A stretch of DNA of 64,000 bases from G965215055 sp965242685 (GTDB lineage Bacteria; Pseudomonadota; Gammaproteobacteria; UBA4575): NCBI GenBank assembly GCA_965242685.1, contig OZ251487.1, positions 1,550,001 through 1,614,000 on the forward strand. Direction: 5' to 3'. The translations under genes were made by a program, and so were the position numbers. The notes beneath the pieces were generated by a model that saw only the letters and a program-made list of their open reading frames with translations, did not search any database and was not told the origin of the DNA. This document shows positions 26,990 through 35,992 of this stretch, piece by piece; the stretch's first letter is position 1, and each line of letters opens with the position of its first letter.

Positions 26990-27700
26990 ATGACCGAGAG
27001 ACTCGACCCTTTACAGCAACCATTGCCTGACGCAGTGAGCACCTTACAATCTACCGATGAGCGTGCCTGGTTTGAGAACGAACTTGTCAGGTATAGACAA
27101 CAGCTCAGGGACTTATCTAGTCAAGCAAGTAACCTTGAGCGCGCGCAGCTTGAGCTTGATATTGCCCGGGCATTGATAGGGCTACATCGGCTTGATGAGG
27201 CTTGGGAAAGTGCGCGTCCGCTGGTAGAGTTGTTTATTGCGGAAAAAGAATTTGAACGTGCGGTTAGTGCTTGCAAGGTGTTATACCAGGCCGACTGGAA
27301 GCTGTCGATTGCCGCTTTGGGGCAAGGTTGTTGGTTGGCGGTGACTTATCCTATTGATCCAAATTTGTCGGTTGAAATGCTGCATTACATTGTAGATGAA
27401 ACCCCGGATCAATCTGACGGTGCTGCCGTGGCGGCCATGGCGGCGCATTATATTGCAGACGTGCGTGCCGGACGGGAACGTGAAAGCCTGATGTTTCTCA
27501 CCATGCAAATACTGGCCAAAGTAGCCAAGCGACATCGTGATATAGAAGATGAAGAGTCGATAAAGATATGGATTGAAATTCTTGAACTCAATGACACGGA
27601 TAAGCTGTTTATACGATTGGCAAAAATTATTGACGTGATGGTTGTTGATGAATGGTGGTTTGATCGCGATCAGCTGCGCGCACGACTCCCCGTCAATTAA
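26990..27700 (+). CDS. Hypothetical helical (TPR-like) protein
   Basis: A 236-residue protein without signal or membrane segments. The sequence is helical and leucine/alanine-rich with TPR-like pairs (LERAQLELDIARALIGLHRLDEAWESARPLVELFI and FERAVSACKVLYQADW region), ending in VVDEWWFDRDQLRARLPVN. I do not recognise the family. It begins at ATG 26990, after a terminator, so it probably has its own promoter. Confidence 0.65.
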   Translation: MTERLDPLQQPLPDAVSTLQSTDERAWFENELVRYRQQLRDLSSQASNLERAQLELDIARALIGLHRLDEAWESARPLVELFIAEKEFERAVSACKVLYQADWKLSIAALGQGCWLAVTYPIDPNLSVEMLHYIVDETPDQSDGAAVAAMAAHYIADVRAGRERESLMFLTMQILAKVAKRHRDIEDEESIKIWIEILELNDTDKLFIRLAKIIDVMVVDEWWFDRDQLRARLPVN

Positions 27701-27812
27701 TTGATTGCTTCTTATTGAATGAAAAACCTTGTTTGGAGATAGCATTGCGTTCATCATAAAATTTAGTCTGTACGCAAAATTGAATAATACACAGTAGCCA
27801 AGGAAGAAAAAC

Positions 27813-28484
27813 GTGAAACAAATCAAAGCCTGTGTGTTTAACGTCTACGGCACACTTCTGGATACGTATTTACCGTTTTTGAAATACCGTGATCAGCTTG
27901 GTGAAAATGCACTCGGTATTTACAAGCTGTGGCGAGCCAAACGGTTACAATATTCATCCCAACTAAGCTTGATGGACCGTTACACCGACTATGAAAAAAT
28001 TCGAAGGTATGCGCTTGACTTTGCCTGTGACGTACATGGTATGGATGACGAGCAAGTCAAGAACAATATTCTCGAGGCGCACACGCAGTTAGACTGCTAT
28101 GCGGATACCGAAGAAGCCCTTGCTACTTTTAAGAAAAATGGAATCATAGCGGCGGCCCTTTCCAACGGAACGCCGCAAGTGCTTTCCTCCACACTGAAGC
28201 GCGCAAACATTAACCATTTGCTGGACAGCGTCTTTTCAACGGGGCAGATCCATGCCTACAAACCGTCACCCGCAGTGTATGAGTTTGTAGAGGAACAGCT
28301 TGCCTTACCGCGTAATCAGATCAGCTTCGTATCTTCAAATTCATGGGACATTGCCGGTGCTGTATCTTATGGTTTTTACTCAATATGGATAAACAGATAT
28401 GGCCGTACTCCTGAATGCCTTCCCTACAAGGCCGATCTTGAGTTTACTTCACTATCAGAGGTATATGCAGCTTTGCCCAAGTAG
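27813..28484 (+). CDS. Type II 2-haloacid dehalogenase homologue with Asp10 replaced by Asn
   Basis: HAD-superfamily protein of the L-2-haloacid dehalogenase family, 223 residues. It aligns with the well-studied L-DEX of Pseudomonas sp. YL: Thr14, Arg41, Ser117, Lys150, Tyr156, Ser174, Asn176 and Asp179 match the active-site set there (Thr14, Arg41, Ser118, Lys151, Tyr157, Ser175, Asn177, Asp180). The nucleophile position is different: the motif reads CVFNVYGTLLDT, codon AAC, giving Asn10 where the family has Asp10. Attack on the substrate carbon needs the carboxylate, so the protein is predicted inactive as a dehalogenase, unless Asn10 is deamidated or it now does something else. The start is GTG after GGAAG. 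Confidence 0.85.
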   Translation: MKQIKACVFNVYGTLLDTYLPFLKYRDQLGENALGIYKLWRAKRLQYSSQLSLMDRYTDYEKIRRYALDFACDVHGMDDEQVKNNILEAHTQLDCYADTEEALATFKKNGIIAAALSNGTPQVLSSTLKRANINHLLDSVFSTGQIHAYKPSPAVYEFVEEQLALPRNQISFVSSNSWDIAGAVSYGFYSIWINRYGRTPECLPYKADLEFTSLSEVYAALPK

Positions 28485-28521
28485 CTTTACATGATATTGA
28501 TGGCCGCATCGTTATCAATAT

Positions 28522-28632
28522 CTAGCGATACTTCTTGGCATATTCTTCATACGATTCATAAAAGCCTGAATGCCAGTCAAATGTGGTGGTACTGGCCTCG
28601 CCCATTTTCGGGCAGCGTGAAAAATGCTTGGT
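28522..28632 (-). pseudogene. Possible gene remnant (short reading frame)
   Basis: The minus strand carries an uninterrupted frame of about 36 codons reading KHFSRCPKMGEAS...DWHSGFYESYEEYAKKYR before a TAG. The composition looks like real protein, but there is no ribosome-binding site and no upstream part. It may be the end of a lost gene. Nothing else is seen between 28485 and 28740. Confidence 0.25.
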
Positions 28633-28740
28633 TTAGAGTTTGAGTTGCACGTGGCCAGTACGCGCGTGGATAGCGTTTGCGGGAGAATAGAACTTTTTGA
28701 TATGTTCTACAAATAGTGAAGATTGCATATCGATCTTCAG

Positions 28741-29814
28741 ATGAGGGTCATGCGCCGGATCATACACATTGACATGGACGCCTATTATGCGGCGGTTGAA
28801 CAAAGGGATTTTCCTCAGCTTCGTAACAAGCCGGTAGTGGTCGGTGGGGACCCGACAAAGCGAGGAGTCGTAGCGACGTGCAGTTACGAAGCGCGTAAAT
28901 TCGGTATTCATTCTGCCATGCCCGGCGCGCATGCGTTGCGTCTATGCCCCGAGGCCATCTTTGTTCGCCCTCGGTTCGACGTCTATCGGAAAATTTCCCG
29001 ACAAATTTACAACATTATGCGTGAATACACCGATTTAGTGGAACCGCTATCGCTTGACGAGGCCTATTTGGACGTTACGCGATGTAAACGAGCATTTGAT
29101 TCAGTCAGGTCCATTGCAAAGGCTATAAAGAACGAAATATTCAGGAATACCGGGCTGACTGCGTCAGCAGGCGTATCATATAACAAGTTTTTGGCCAAAA
29201 TTGCTTCAGACATGAATAAACCCGATGGCCTTACCTTGATTACTGAACAAGAAGGAAGGGGCTTTGTCAGGCAATTACCGATAGGGAAATTCTACGGAGT
29301 CGGTCCGACGACAGAGGAAAAAATGCAGAAGATGGGAATCTATACGGGCGATGACCTGCTCGCCTGGAGTATAGAAGCACTCAAACCTGTATTCGGAAAA
29401 TCCAGCTATTATTACTATCATGCGGCGCGAGGAATAGATGATCGAGCCGTAGAGATACATCGAGAACGTAAGTCCATAGGTTCCGAGAAAACCTTTGATG
29501 AGGATCTCGCTGATGTTGAGGAGATGCTGGAGAAATTACAGCAGCTTGCCAGTGAAGTATGGCAGATAATGCAGGCAAAAAAGGTCACTGGAAGAACGGT
29601 TACGGTCAAAGTCAAGTTTGATAACTTTGTACAAATTACCCGATCGATAACGGTTGATAAAGACATAAAAGAGCTGCGAGATATCGTCGTGCGTCTTGAA
29701 AATTTACTGGATAGAGCAGAAACAAGCGGGAAACGTGTGCGTTTGTTGGGAGTTACGGTTTCCAATTTAGGCGGGTTGATGCGCAAAAAAAGACGCCAGC
29801 TTGCCCTTTTTTAA
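28741..29814 (+). CDS. dinB: DNA polymerase IV
   Basis: Y-family translesion polymerase. The catalytic motifs are complete: IIHIDMDAYYAAVEQRD near the start, SLDEAYLDVT with the metal-binding Asp-Glu, SAGVSYNKFLAKIASDMNKP, and the little-finger domain. The protein ends in QLALF, a perfect beta-clamp binding motif. It is about 357 residues from ATG 28741; ATG 28750 is an equally plausible start. No LexA box is obvious upstream. Confidence 0.95.
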   Translation: MRVMRRIIHIDMDAYYAAVEQRDFPQLRNKPVVVGGDPTKRGVVATCSYEARKFGIHSAMPGAHALRLCPEAIFVRPRFDVYRKISRQIYNIMREYTDLVEPLSLDEAYLDVTRCKRAFDSVRSIAKAIKNEIFRNTGLTASAGVSYNKFLAKIASDMNKPDGLTLITEQEGRGFVRQLPIGKFYGVGPTTEEKMQKMGIYTGDDLLAWSIEALKPVFGKSSYYYYHAARGIDDRAVEIHRERKSIGSEKTFDEDLADVEEMLEKLQQLASEVWQIMQAKKVTGRTVTVKVKFDNFVQITRSITVDKDIKELRDIVVRLENLLDRAETSGKRVRLLGVTVSNLGGLMRKKRRQLALF

Positions 29815-29825
29815 GCCGCCTGCCT

Positions 29826-29849
29826 CTAATTTTACTTGGGTAAAATTAG
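29826..29849. repeat. Perfect 10-bp inverted repeat after dinB
   Basis: CTAATTTTAC TTGG GTAAAATTAG, a perfect palindrome with a 4-nt centre, 11 bp after the dinB stop. No T-run follows, so it is either a weak terminator or an operator for the molybdopterin operon that starts at 30009. Confidence 0.6.
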
Positions 29850-30008
29850 CGATAGTGATTATAAAATGCTGTAAACCGTTCCACATCTGCCATATTTTTA
29901 ATGAGGCTAATTGTTGTAGAGAGTTGAACCTTGTAGTAATGTTTATCTGTAGAGTAGAGATAGGCTTGCCGCATTCTACTCGTTTATAAGCAGCGGAGGA
30001 TTTGAGTC

Positions 30009-32303
30009 ATGCAAACCGATAAAATTAAAGTCCCCGAGGGGCACTCCATACATCATGTTAGCTGCCCGCATGATTGTCCCGATTCGTGTTCGATGCTGGT
30101 GACACGTGACGATCACACGGGTAAGGCCGTGCGCGTTCAAGGTGACCCAACTCACCCCATTACGCGAGGTTATCTGTGCAACAAAGTGAACCATTATCTT
30201 GATTTTGTCTATAACTATAATCGTGTCCTCTACCCACACAAGCGCGTGGGGCCGAAGGGGCCGGGGGCAAAATTTGAACGCATTACCTGGGATGAAGCCT
30301 TGGATACCATCACGGGCAGCTTCAAAAGCGTAATCAAGGAGTATGGCAGCGAAGCCGTTCAGCCGTATTCCTATTCGGGCACCATGGGCATGGTGGGCTA
30401 TTGGACGATGGACTCTCGTTTCTGGAATAAGATGCAGGCTGCCGGATTGATTCAATCTATCTGTATTTATGCCGCCATGTGGGCGGGCTTGTACACCTAT
30501 GGGATGGCGCATCCCAACAAGTCCGTGCATGAAGCTGCCAAAGAAGCCGACCTTATGATTTTATGGGGGGCAAACCTGGTCAGTACCGGTGTACATGCGA
30601 TCCCCTTCATCCGTGAAGCGAAAGAGCGCGGCATGAAACTCATCGTGATCGACCCTCGCGTAACGCGCACTACCATGATGGCGGATTGGCACATTCAGCC
30701 CAAGCCCGGCACAGATGCTGCACTCGCATTGGGCATGATGAAAATAATTGTTGATAAAGGACTGCACGATATCGAGTTTCTCAAAGAACAAACTAACGGT
30801 TGGGAAGAACTGCTGGAAACCAAACTTCCCGATTATCCTCTGGATAGGGTTGCAAAGATTACGGGCATTTCGGCAGCCGATATAGAGAAACTTGCGTTGG
30901 AATATGCTTCCACCAAAAAATCCTTTATTCGCGCCAACTATGGCTTGAATCGTCATCAGAATGCCGGACAGATGTGTCGTGCAATTTTAGTTCTCCCATG
31001 TATTACCGGCGCTTTGCGGGAGCCTTGTGGTGGTGCCTGCTTCGGCAATCTGGAAGAAATGTGGTTGCGTTGGGATATGGAAAAATTGCACAGACCCGAC
31101 TTAGGCAAGAGAAAGCGTACCATTAACATGGTGCAAATTGGTCGTGCTTTGGCGGATGACATTGACGCCGATGGCAACAAGATGGATCCACCTATCAAAA
31201 GTATTTTCATCTACAACTCGGACCCCGCCAACTGCGCACCTAATTCCAATAACGTGCGCAAGGGATTGATGCGTGATGATTTGTTTGTTGCAGTACACGA
31301 AACTTTCTGGACAGATACTTGCCAGTATGCCGATATTGTCATTCCGGCGGATACCCAGTTGGAACGCACCGACATGGTAGCGACGTATGGAAACTGGTAT
31401 TTCACCATGAACAAGCCAGTGATTGAGCCGCTCGGAGAAAGTGTTCGCAATTCCGAGTTGTTTCGCATGATGGCGAAAAAAATGGGCTATGTTGAAGAAG
31501 GTGATAATGCCTTCACGCAAACCGATGAAGAAATTATCCGCGATATCATGTTCGATGAAGGCAAGCACAATCCATTGATGGAAGGCATAAAATATGAAGA
31601 CATTTTGAAAAATGGTTTTGTGCGTGCCAACACTGATTCCGAGCGCAGAAACTTTATCAAAAATGGCTGGCCAACGCCTTCCGGCAAGATAGATATAAAA
31701 TGTGAAAAGCTGAAAAAGATGGGTGTAGACCCGCTACCCTCTTATGAACCCGAGATTGAGGGACAGGAAGATCCCAAGCGTAAAGAATACCCGTTACAGG
31801 TATTAAGCAGCGCATCACACTACTTCATCGGGGATTCATTTCAGTCTGTTCCTCGTCTGCAAGCAATGATGTCAAGACCGACGATTGAATTGAATGTGGA
31901 AGATGCCAAAAATCGCGGTCTGGAAGACGGTGACCTGTGTCGCCTCTACAATGATCGGGGTGAAACCTATGCTTACGCAGTGATTATTGACGGTTTGTTA
32001 CCGGGCATTTGCTCCACGCAAAAACAATTCAAGGGAAGCAATACCCCTGGTGGCGTAAACGTCAACGCACTCAATTCAGAAATGTTGACCGACTTCGGAG
32101 ACAGCCCCACGTTTTATTCCTGCTTGGTTGAAGTTGAAAAGGCCAGCGATGAAATGCGCAAGAAGACCTTACTGGATGAGTGGGGCGGCAAGGAAGGTTA
32201 CATCGAAAAATGGCGCGAAGACCCGCGTAATCAGGGAATTGAAGCGACGGATGAAGAGATTGTAGCCTTTGCCGAAGAGCAACACCCGGGTATCTTCAAT
32301 TAA
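30009..32303 (+). CDS. Molybdopterin-dependent oxidoreductase with 4Fe-4S cluster
   Basis: Large catalytic subunit of the DMSO-reductase superfamily (COG0243 type), 764 residues. Four cysteines (19, 23, 27 and 57, in SCPHDCPDSC and GYLCNKV) bind a 4Fe-4S cluster. Cys152, in SICIYAAMWAG, sits where this family has a conserved Cys that may coordinate molybdenum. Further motifs are LMILWGANLVSTGVH, LIVIDPRVTRT, PGTDAALALGMM and a C-terminal molydopterin dinucleotide-binding domain (VLSSASHYFIGDSF onward). There is no Tat signal, so it is cytoplasmic. Substrate is unknown. The reductase gene 39 bp downstream probably supplies or accepts its electrons. Confidence 0.88.
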   Translation: MQTDKIKVPEGHSIHHVSCPHDCPDSCSMLVTRDDHTGKAVRVQGDPTHPITRGYLCNKVNHYLDFVYNYNRVLYPHKRVGPKGPGAKFERITWDEALDTITGSFKSVIKEYGSEAVQPYSYSGTMGMVGYWTMDSRFWNKMQAAGLIQSICIYAAMWAGLYTYGMAHPNKSVHEAAKEADLMILWGANLVSTGVHAIPFIREAKERGMKLIVIDPRVTRTTMMADWHIQPKPGTDAALALGMMKIIVDKGLHDIEFLKEQTNGWEELLETKLPDYPLDRVAKITGISAADIEKLALEYASTKKSFIRANYGLNRHQNAGQMCRAILVLPCITGALREPCGGACFGNLEEMWLRWDMEKLHRPDLGKRKRTINMVQIGRALADDIDADGNKMDPPIKSIFIYNSDPANCAPNSNNVRKGLMRDDLFVAVHETFWTDTCQYADIVIPADTQLERTDMVATYGNWYFTMNKPVIEPLGESVRNSELFRMMAKKMGYVEEGDNAFTQTDEEIIRDIMFDEGKHNPLMEGIKYEDILKNGFVRANTDSERRNFIKNGWPTPSGKIDIKCEKLKKMGVDPLPSYEPEIEGQEDPKRKEYPLQVLSSASHYFIGDSFQSVPRLQAMMSRPTIELNVEDAKNRGLEDGDLCRLYNDRGETYAYAVIIDGLLPGICSTQKQFKGSNTPGGVNVNALNSEMLTDFGDSPTFYSCLVEVEKASDEMRKKTLLDEWGGKEGYIEKWREDPRNQGIEATDEEIVAFAEEQHPGIFN

Positions 32304-32342
32304 CGACAATTGATCAGGAAAGTAAAATTTAGGAGTATGTAA

Positions 32343-33473
32343 ATGACATTGGCACAAAAAGACTTTCATGATCCTCTTGATCACTACATAAGACAACTAC
32401 CGGAACCTGATCGCACGATACACAGGAAGCGAGTCACCATAAGACAAGGCCGTGTCGCCAGAATCAGAAACCTCACTCACGACACCCTTGAACTTGTTAT
32501 TAAAAGCGAGAACGATGAGGGTAGCGGGCTGGCAAGCACTGCTGGTCAGTACGCCACTATTAAAGTACCGGGTGTCAAAAAACCACGTTCCTACTCTTTT
32601 GCCAAGGCACCGGAAGATGAAAATTCCAGTGAACATACGTTTTACGTTCGTCTGGTACCCGGCGGCGAATTATCAGGTTGGCTTGCGAGAAGTGATTGCA
32701 TTGACAAGCGGGTTGAAATTGCCGGACCTTTAGGGAAATTTAAACTTGACCCATCCAATGATGTGATGGTTTGCATTGCCGGAGGCAGCGGTATGAGTGC
32801 GATTGCAGCGATTGTCGGACATGCCGCCAACCTGTGCGTTGCGAGAGATTGCTACTACTTCTATGGTGCACGCACACAGCGCGATTTATATTGCCAGCAA
32901 GAAATGCAAGCCATCAAAGACAAATGGAACAAAGACCATACATTCGAGTTTATTCCGGTATTATCCGAGGAACCCGAAGATAGCGATTGGAACGGGCCGC
33001 GCGGATTTGTAACGGAGTATTTCAAAAGTGAATACCTTGAGCAGGACAAGATCGACGTTGATGGTATAAAGGCCTATTTCTGTGGGCCGCCACCCATGAT
33101 TGATCATGGTGTAAAGGTACTAATGGAAGCAGGTCTGAGTGAAGAAAACATCTATTTTGACAAGTTTGAGGATGCCAGTTCTCCCGCACCGGTCGTCGAC
33201 AACACCAAGTGCGTCTTATGTGATGAGTGTTTGTTGGTCAAGCCGGTACCTAACTGTCTAGTTGAAGCAGCAGACTTCAAAATGAACGGCGGTAACGAAA
33301 TATCCAGCTTTAAGCGCGTTCAACCTGCACATACGTCGGGTTTGTATTACAACTCCCTTTACATTGATGGCAACGAGTGTATACGTTGTTTTGCCTGCGT
33401 CGATGCCTGTCCACATGACGCGATTTCCGTTGATTACGACAAAATTCCAAAGACGTTAAGAAAATACAGCTAA
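32343..33473 (+). CDS. FAD/NAD(P)-binding reductase fused to two 4Fe-4S motifs
   Basis: A 376-residue flavoprotein. The ferredoxin-reductase part has the FAD motif RSYSF (residues 82-86), the NAD(P) motif CIAGGSGMSAI (Gly147-Gly150) and a C-terminal CGPPPMI signature. After about residue 285 come two cysteine sets: C290, C293, C296, C305, and C346, C349, C352, C356 (CIRCFACVDACP), the second a classical 4Fe-4S pattern. This architecture lets it pass electrons between NAD(P)H and an iron-sulfur partner, most likely the molybdopterin enzyme just upstream. Redox direction cannot be told. Confidence 0.85.
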   Translation: MTLAQKDFHDPLDHYIRQLPEPDRTIHRKRVTIRQGRVARIRNLTHDTLELVIKSENDEGSGLASTAGQYATIKVPGVKKPRSYSFAKAPEDENSSEHTFYVRLVPGGELSGWLARSDCIDKRVEIAGPLGKFKLDPSNDVMVCIAGGSGMSAIAAIVGHAANLCVARDCYYFYGARTQRDLYCQQEMQAIKDKWNKDHTFEFIPVLSEEPEDSDWNGPRGFVTEYFKSEYLEQDKIDVDGIKAYFCGPPPMIDHGVKVLMEAGLSEENIYFDKFEDASSPAPVVDNTKCVLCDECLLVKPVPNCLVEAADFKMNGGNEISSFKRVQPAHTSGLYYNSLYIDGNECIRCFACVDACPHDAISVDYDKIPKTLRKYS

Positions 33474-33571
33474 CACGAAGATAGCAGGTGTGGCGGCAAT
33501 GCCTCTCCCGCCCGGGCCGGATGTCCGGATACATTTTTGAGGCCGTTTGAAATCCATTGGTGGGGCCAAAT

Positions 33572-34609
33572 ATGAATTCTCGAACAAGGTGGACGGCACT
33601 TGTATCTGTAGCACTCATGCTGCTGGTTTATTCAGACGGCGTGAAGATCGCCCGTGCAACATCTTCCGGACAGGAATCGAATCCCCCCGTCGACGGAGAA
33701 ACCCGGGTGCTTACCGATGAAGAACTGCTGCAATTGCAGGAAGAGGAAAATAAATTGAAACCAGATTCCGGCAGATTTACTAGCGGTATCTTGTGGAAAA
33801 TCGAAAAGGAAGAAGAACTCATTGGCTACATATTTGGTACCGTTCACACCAACGACAAACGAGTCAATGAAGTGAGTAAGGACATCATCGGCATACTCGA
33901 TGAAATGGACAGCTTTGCCATGGAGGCATTTCCCAGCGATCATTACTGGAATCCTTATCACGGGGGCAGGATGATCAAAGGCGACATGATCCTACCTCGG
34001 GGCGAGACACTGAAACAACTCATCGGTGAAGAGTTATACGCCAGGGTTGAAGAAGCATTGCTGGAGGTAGGGCTTGATAAAGAAACGATCCTTCATCTCA
34101 AACCTTGGGCGGCCATGCGAAGCTTTGCGGTGCGTTCCGACAATGAGAACCCTATCCTGGACTATGAGCTGTTGGACCGCGCCGCCGCACAGAAAAAGGA
34201 ACTGTATCAGGTCGAGAGCATAGAGGAATTTCTGGTCACTTTCTACGCGATGCCGCAGGACGTGCAGATCAAACTGCTTGAGTTTACGTTGAACAGCTAT
34301 AGCAAAATGAGAGAGACCATCAACATGATGCTTGATGCCTATCTGGAGGAAGACCTGCTGAAGATGTACCGGCTAAGTACAAAATTCATACCCGATGAGC
34401 CTGAGAACGAGCATTACCGGCAGGTCTACCTGAAACACGTCGTCAACGACAGGAACATCGTCATGGAACACTACATGCGTAAACCGATGCGAGAAAAAAA
34501 CACCTTTATCGCAGTGGGCGCACTCCATCTCTACGGCGACCGCGGCGTACTTGCGTTGATGGAGAAAGACGGTTACCAGGTTACGCGGGTGCCCTTGGGT
34601 GGAATGTAA
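33572..34609 (+). CDS. TraB/GumN family protein
   Basis: A 345-residue exported protein with an N-terminal hydrophobic segment (LVSVALMLLVYSDGV). The TraB/GumN fold shows the two conserved sites: ELIGYIFGTVHTND (GTxH) and a C-terminal FIAVGALHLYGDRGVLALMEKDGYQV (GxxHL). The family is distantly related to metalloproteases of the Tiki type, but activity in bacteria is largely unproven. The ATG at 33572 follows GGTGGGG; an upstream GTG would add five residues. Confidence 0.85.
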   Translation: MNSRTRWTALVSVALMLLVYSDGVKIARATSSGQESNPPVDGETRVLTDEELLQLQEEENKLKPDSGRFTSGILWKIEKEEELIGYIFGTVHTNDKRVNEVSKDIIGILDEMDSFAMEAFPSDHYWNPYHGGRMIKGDMILPRGETLKQLIGEELYARVEEALLEVGLDKETILHLKPWAAMRSFAVRSDNENPILDYELLDRAAAQKKELYQVESIEEFLVTFYAMPQDVQIKLLEFTLNSYSKMRETINMMLDAYLEEDLLKMYRLSTKFIPDEPENEHYRQVYLKHVVNDRNIVMEHYMRKPMREKNTFIAVGALHLYGDRGVLALMEKDGYQVTRVPLGGM

Positions 34610-34683
34610 AGGGGGCGCGGGATTATAGGCCTAATATGCTGTCTGCTTACGTGTACGGGAAATGGCTGAAGACCTAATAGAAC

Positions 34684-35172
34684 CTATATAGGCTTTTTAG
34701 TAGGTAGACGCCTTAATAACAATGAAGCGAAGCTAATATGGTCAAGACATTCATCAGGGGATTCGGGAATAGCAGTTTTATGAGCTCTTGGGTTTCTAAT
34801 CACTTGCATTGCCCCTTCGAATATAGACTTGTATCCTTTTTGTTCATTAATTTCTCTTTTATTTGCAAGCTCATTGAGCTTTATAAGAGGGTTTTTTTCA
34901 TCAAATGCTTTTTTAATTAGTAGCACACCTGACAACTCTAGTTTTGATAACTTCTGTACTTCCTCATCTATGTACTTGAAAGCTTCAAAAGTAGCTTGGG
35001 CGTAATGACCGTCATCAAATAATTTCCGTGCAACGTTGTCTAACTCTGGGTGAATATTTCTTTCTTCAAAAGGGTGTAACTTGTCAAATACATCGTCTTT
35101 TTCTTCTAGGAAATATGAGAGTTCGCAGGCGTTCCTTGCTATGTCTTCAAAGTACTTATAAGTTTTGGTCAT
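34684..35172 (-). CDS. TIGR02391 (Ymh) family protein
   Basis: A 162-residue helical protein whose second half fits the TIGR02391 pattern: LDNVARKLFDDGHYAQATFEAFKYIDEEVQKLS, LSGVLLIKKAFDEKNPLIKLN and GYKSIFEGAMQVIRNPRAHK. The RNPRAH motif is the family core, seen in small genes of mobile and defence regions. Its start overlaps the end of the DUF5343 gene by 17 bp, so the two are co-expressed. The local DNA is AT-rich compared with its neighbours, which suggests transfer. Confidence 0.75.
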   Translation of the reverse strand: MTKTYKYFEDIARNACELSYFLEEKDDVFDKLHPFEERNIHPELDNVARKLFDDGHYAQATFEAFKYIDEEVQKLSKLELSGVLLIKKAFDEKNPLIKLNELANKREINEQKGYKSIFEGAMQVIRNPRAHKTAIPESPDECLDHISFASLLLRRLPTKKPI

Positions 35173-35797
35173 TGATCAAGTTTTCTTTGATGCTTTTAAA
35201 TATAGCGTCATAAGTCTCTTTTGTTTCACCTGAAGGTAGGTTTATTTCAATTCTAACTGTCAGACCAATGTTTTTAGTAATATTCTTAGGGTCATTTTCC
35301 AAGTTTTTTCTCACCCTATTTTGGTTTTTGGAAGATTTGGGATTTGATTTATTGGCTCTTGTAGCAAGTATTTCGCCATGTCCCGATATAGCAGCAAGTG
35401 TTTTAAAAGTGCTAGCTTGCCTTTTACCGATAGCACTACTTGTTTCATCTTCATTGCGAAAAAATGTTATTAATTTGTCATCATTAAGCGTCCATGCCTT
35501 TTCGCTATACAAATTAAATAACTTAACGTAAGCCTTTTTAATAAGATTTGAAAACTGTTTTGAAAAATCTTCATTGTTATGGGTTGAGAAAAAACTTGCT
35601 TCAGGTGTTTTCTTACCACCCTCATCTATAATTCCAATAAACTGTAATATATTTATGAGACTACTTTCATTTTTAGACGCTAGCCCTAGCTTCTTGACCA
35701 TTGCCGAGTCTATAGTCTGAGGAAATGAATTTCTTAAATGTTCGATTATTTTTGTAATGTTTCCATGGCCCGAGATATAGGGGTGTGAATTTGCCAT
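35156..35797 (-). CDS. DUF5343-type protein
   Basis: A 213-residue protein beginning MANSHPYISGHGNITKIIEHL, the typical DUF5343 opening, with a winged-helix region (LINILQFIGIIDEGGKKTPEA) and a central helical segment. A basic, Asn/Lys-rich linker (SNPKSSKNQNRVRKN) leads to a short C-terminal strand region (GLTVRIEINLPSGETKETYDAIFKSI). The ATG at 35797 is chosen because GTGAGG precedes it. It is translationally coupled to the TIGR02391 gene. Function unproven; a sensor role in defence is plausible. Confidence 0.72.
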   Translation of the reverse strand: MANSHPYISGHGNITKIIEHLRNSFPQTIDSAMVKKLGLASKNESSLINILQFIGIIDEGGKKTPEASFFSTHNNEDFSKQFSNLIKKAYVKLFNLYSEKAWTLNDDKLITFFRNEDETSSAIGKRQASTFKTLAAISGHGEILATRANKSNPKSSKNQNRVRKNLENDPKNITKNIGLTVRIEINLPSGETKETYDAIFKSIKENLINDQNL

Positions 35798-35992
35798 TTT
35801 TAGCCTCACTAATTTAATAGTTCAAGGATTAGTATATTAGTAGAATTTAGCGGACGGTTTTAGGCTGATTTGTTAAGCCAAGCCAAAAAGCTATTACCGT
35901 TTTATTGGCCAATGATTAACGTAGAAGAGGTTAGATTTGTACAAAATATACGATAAGAATTATTACAGAAATAGAGCGTTCTCTCAATACGT

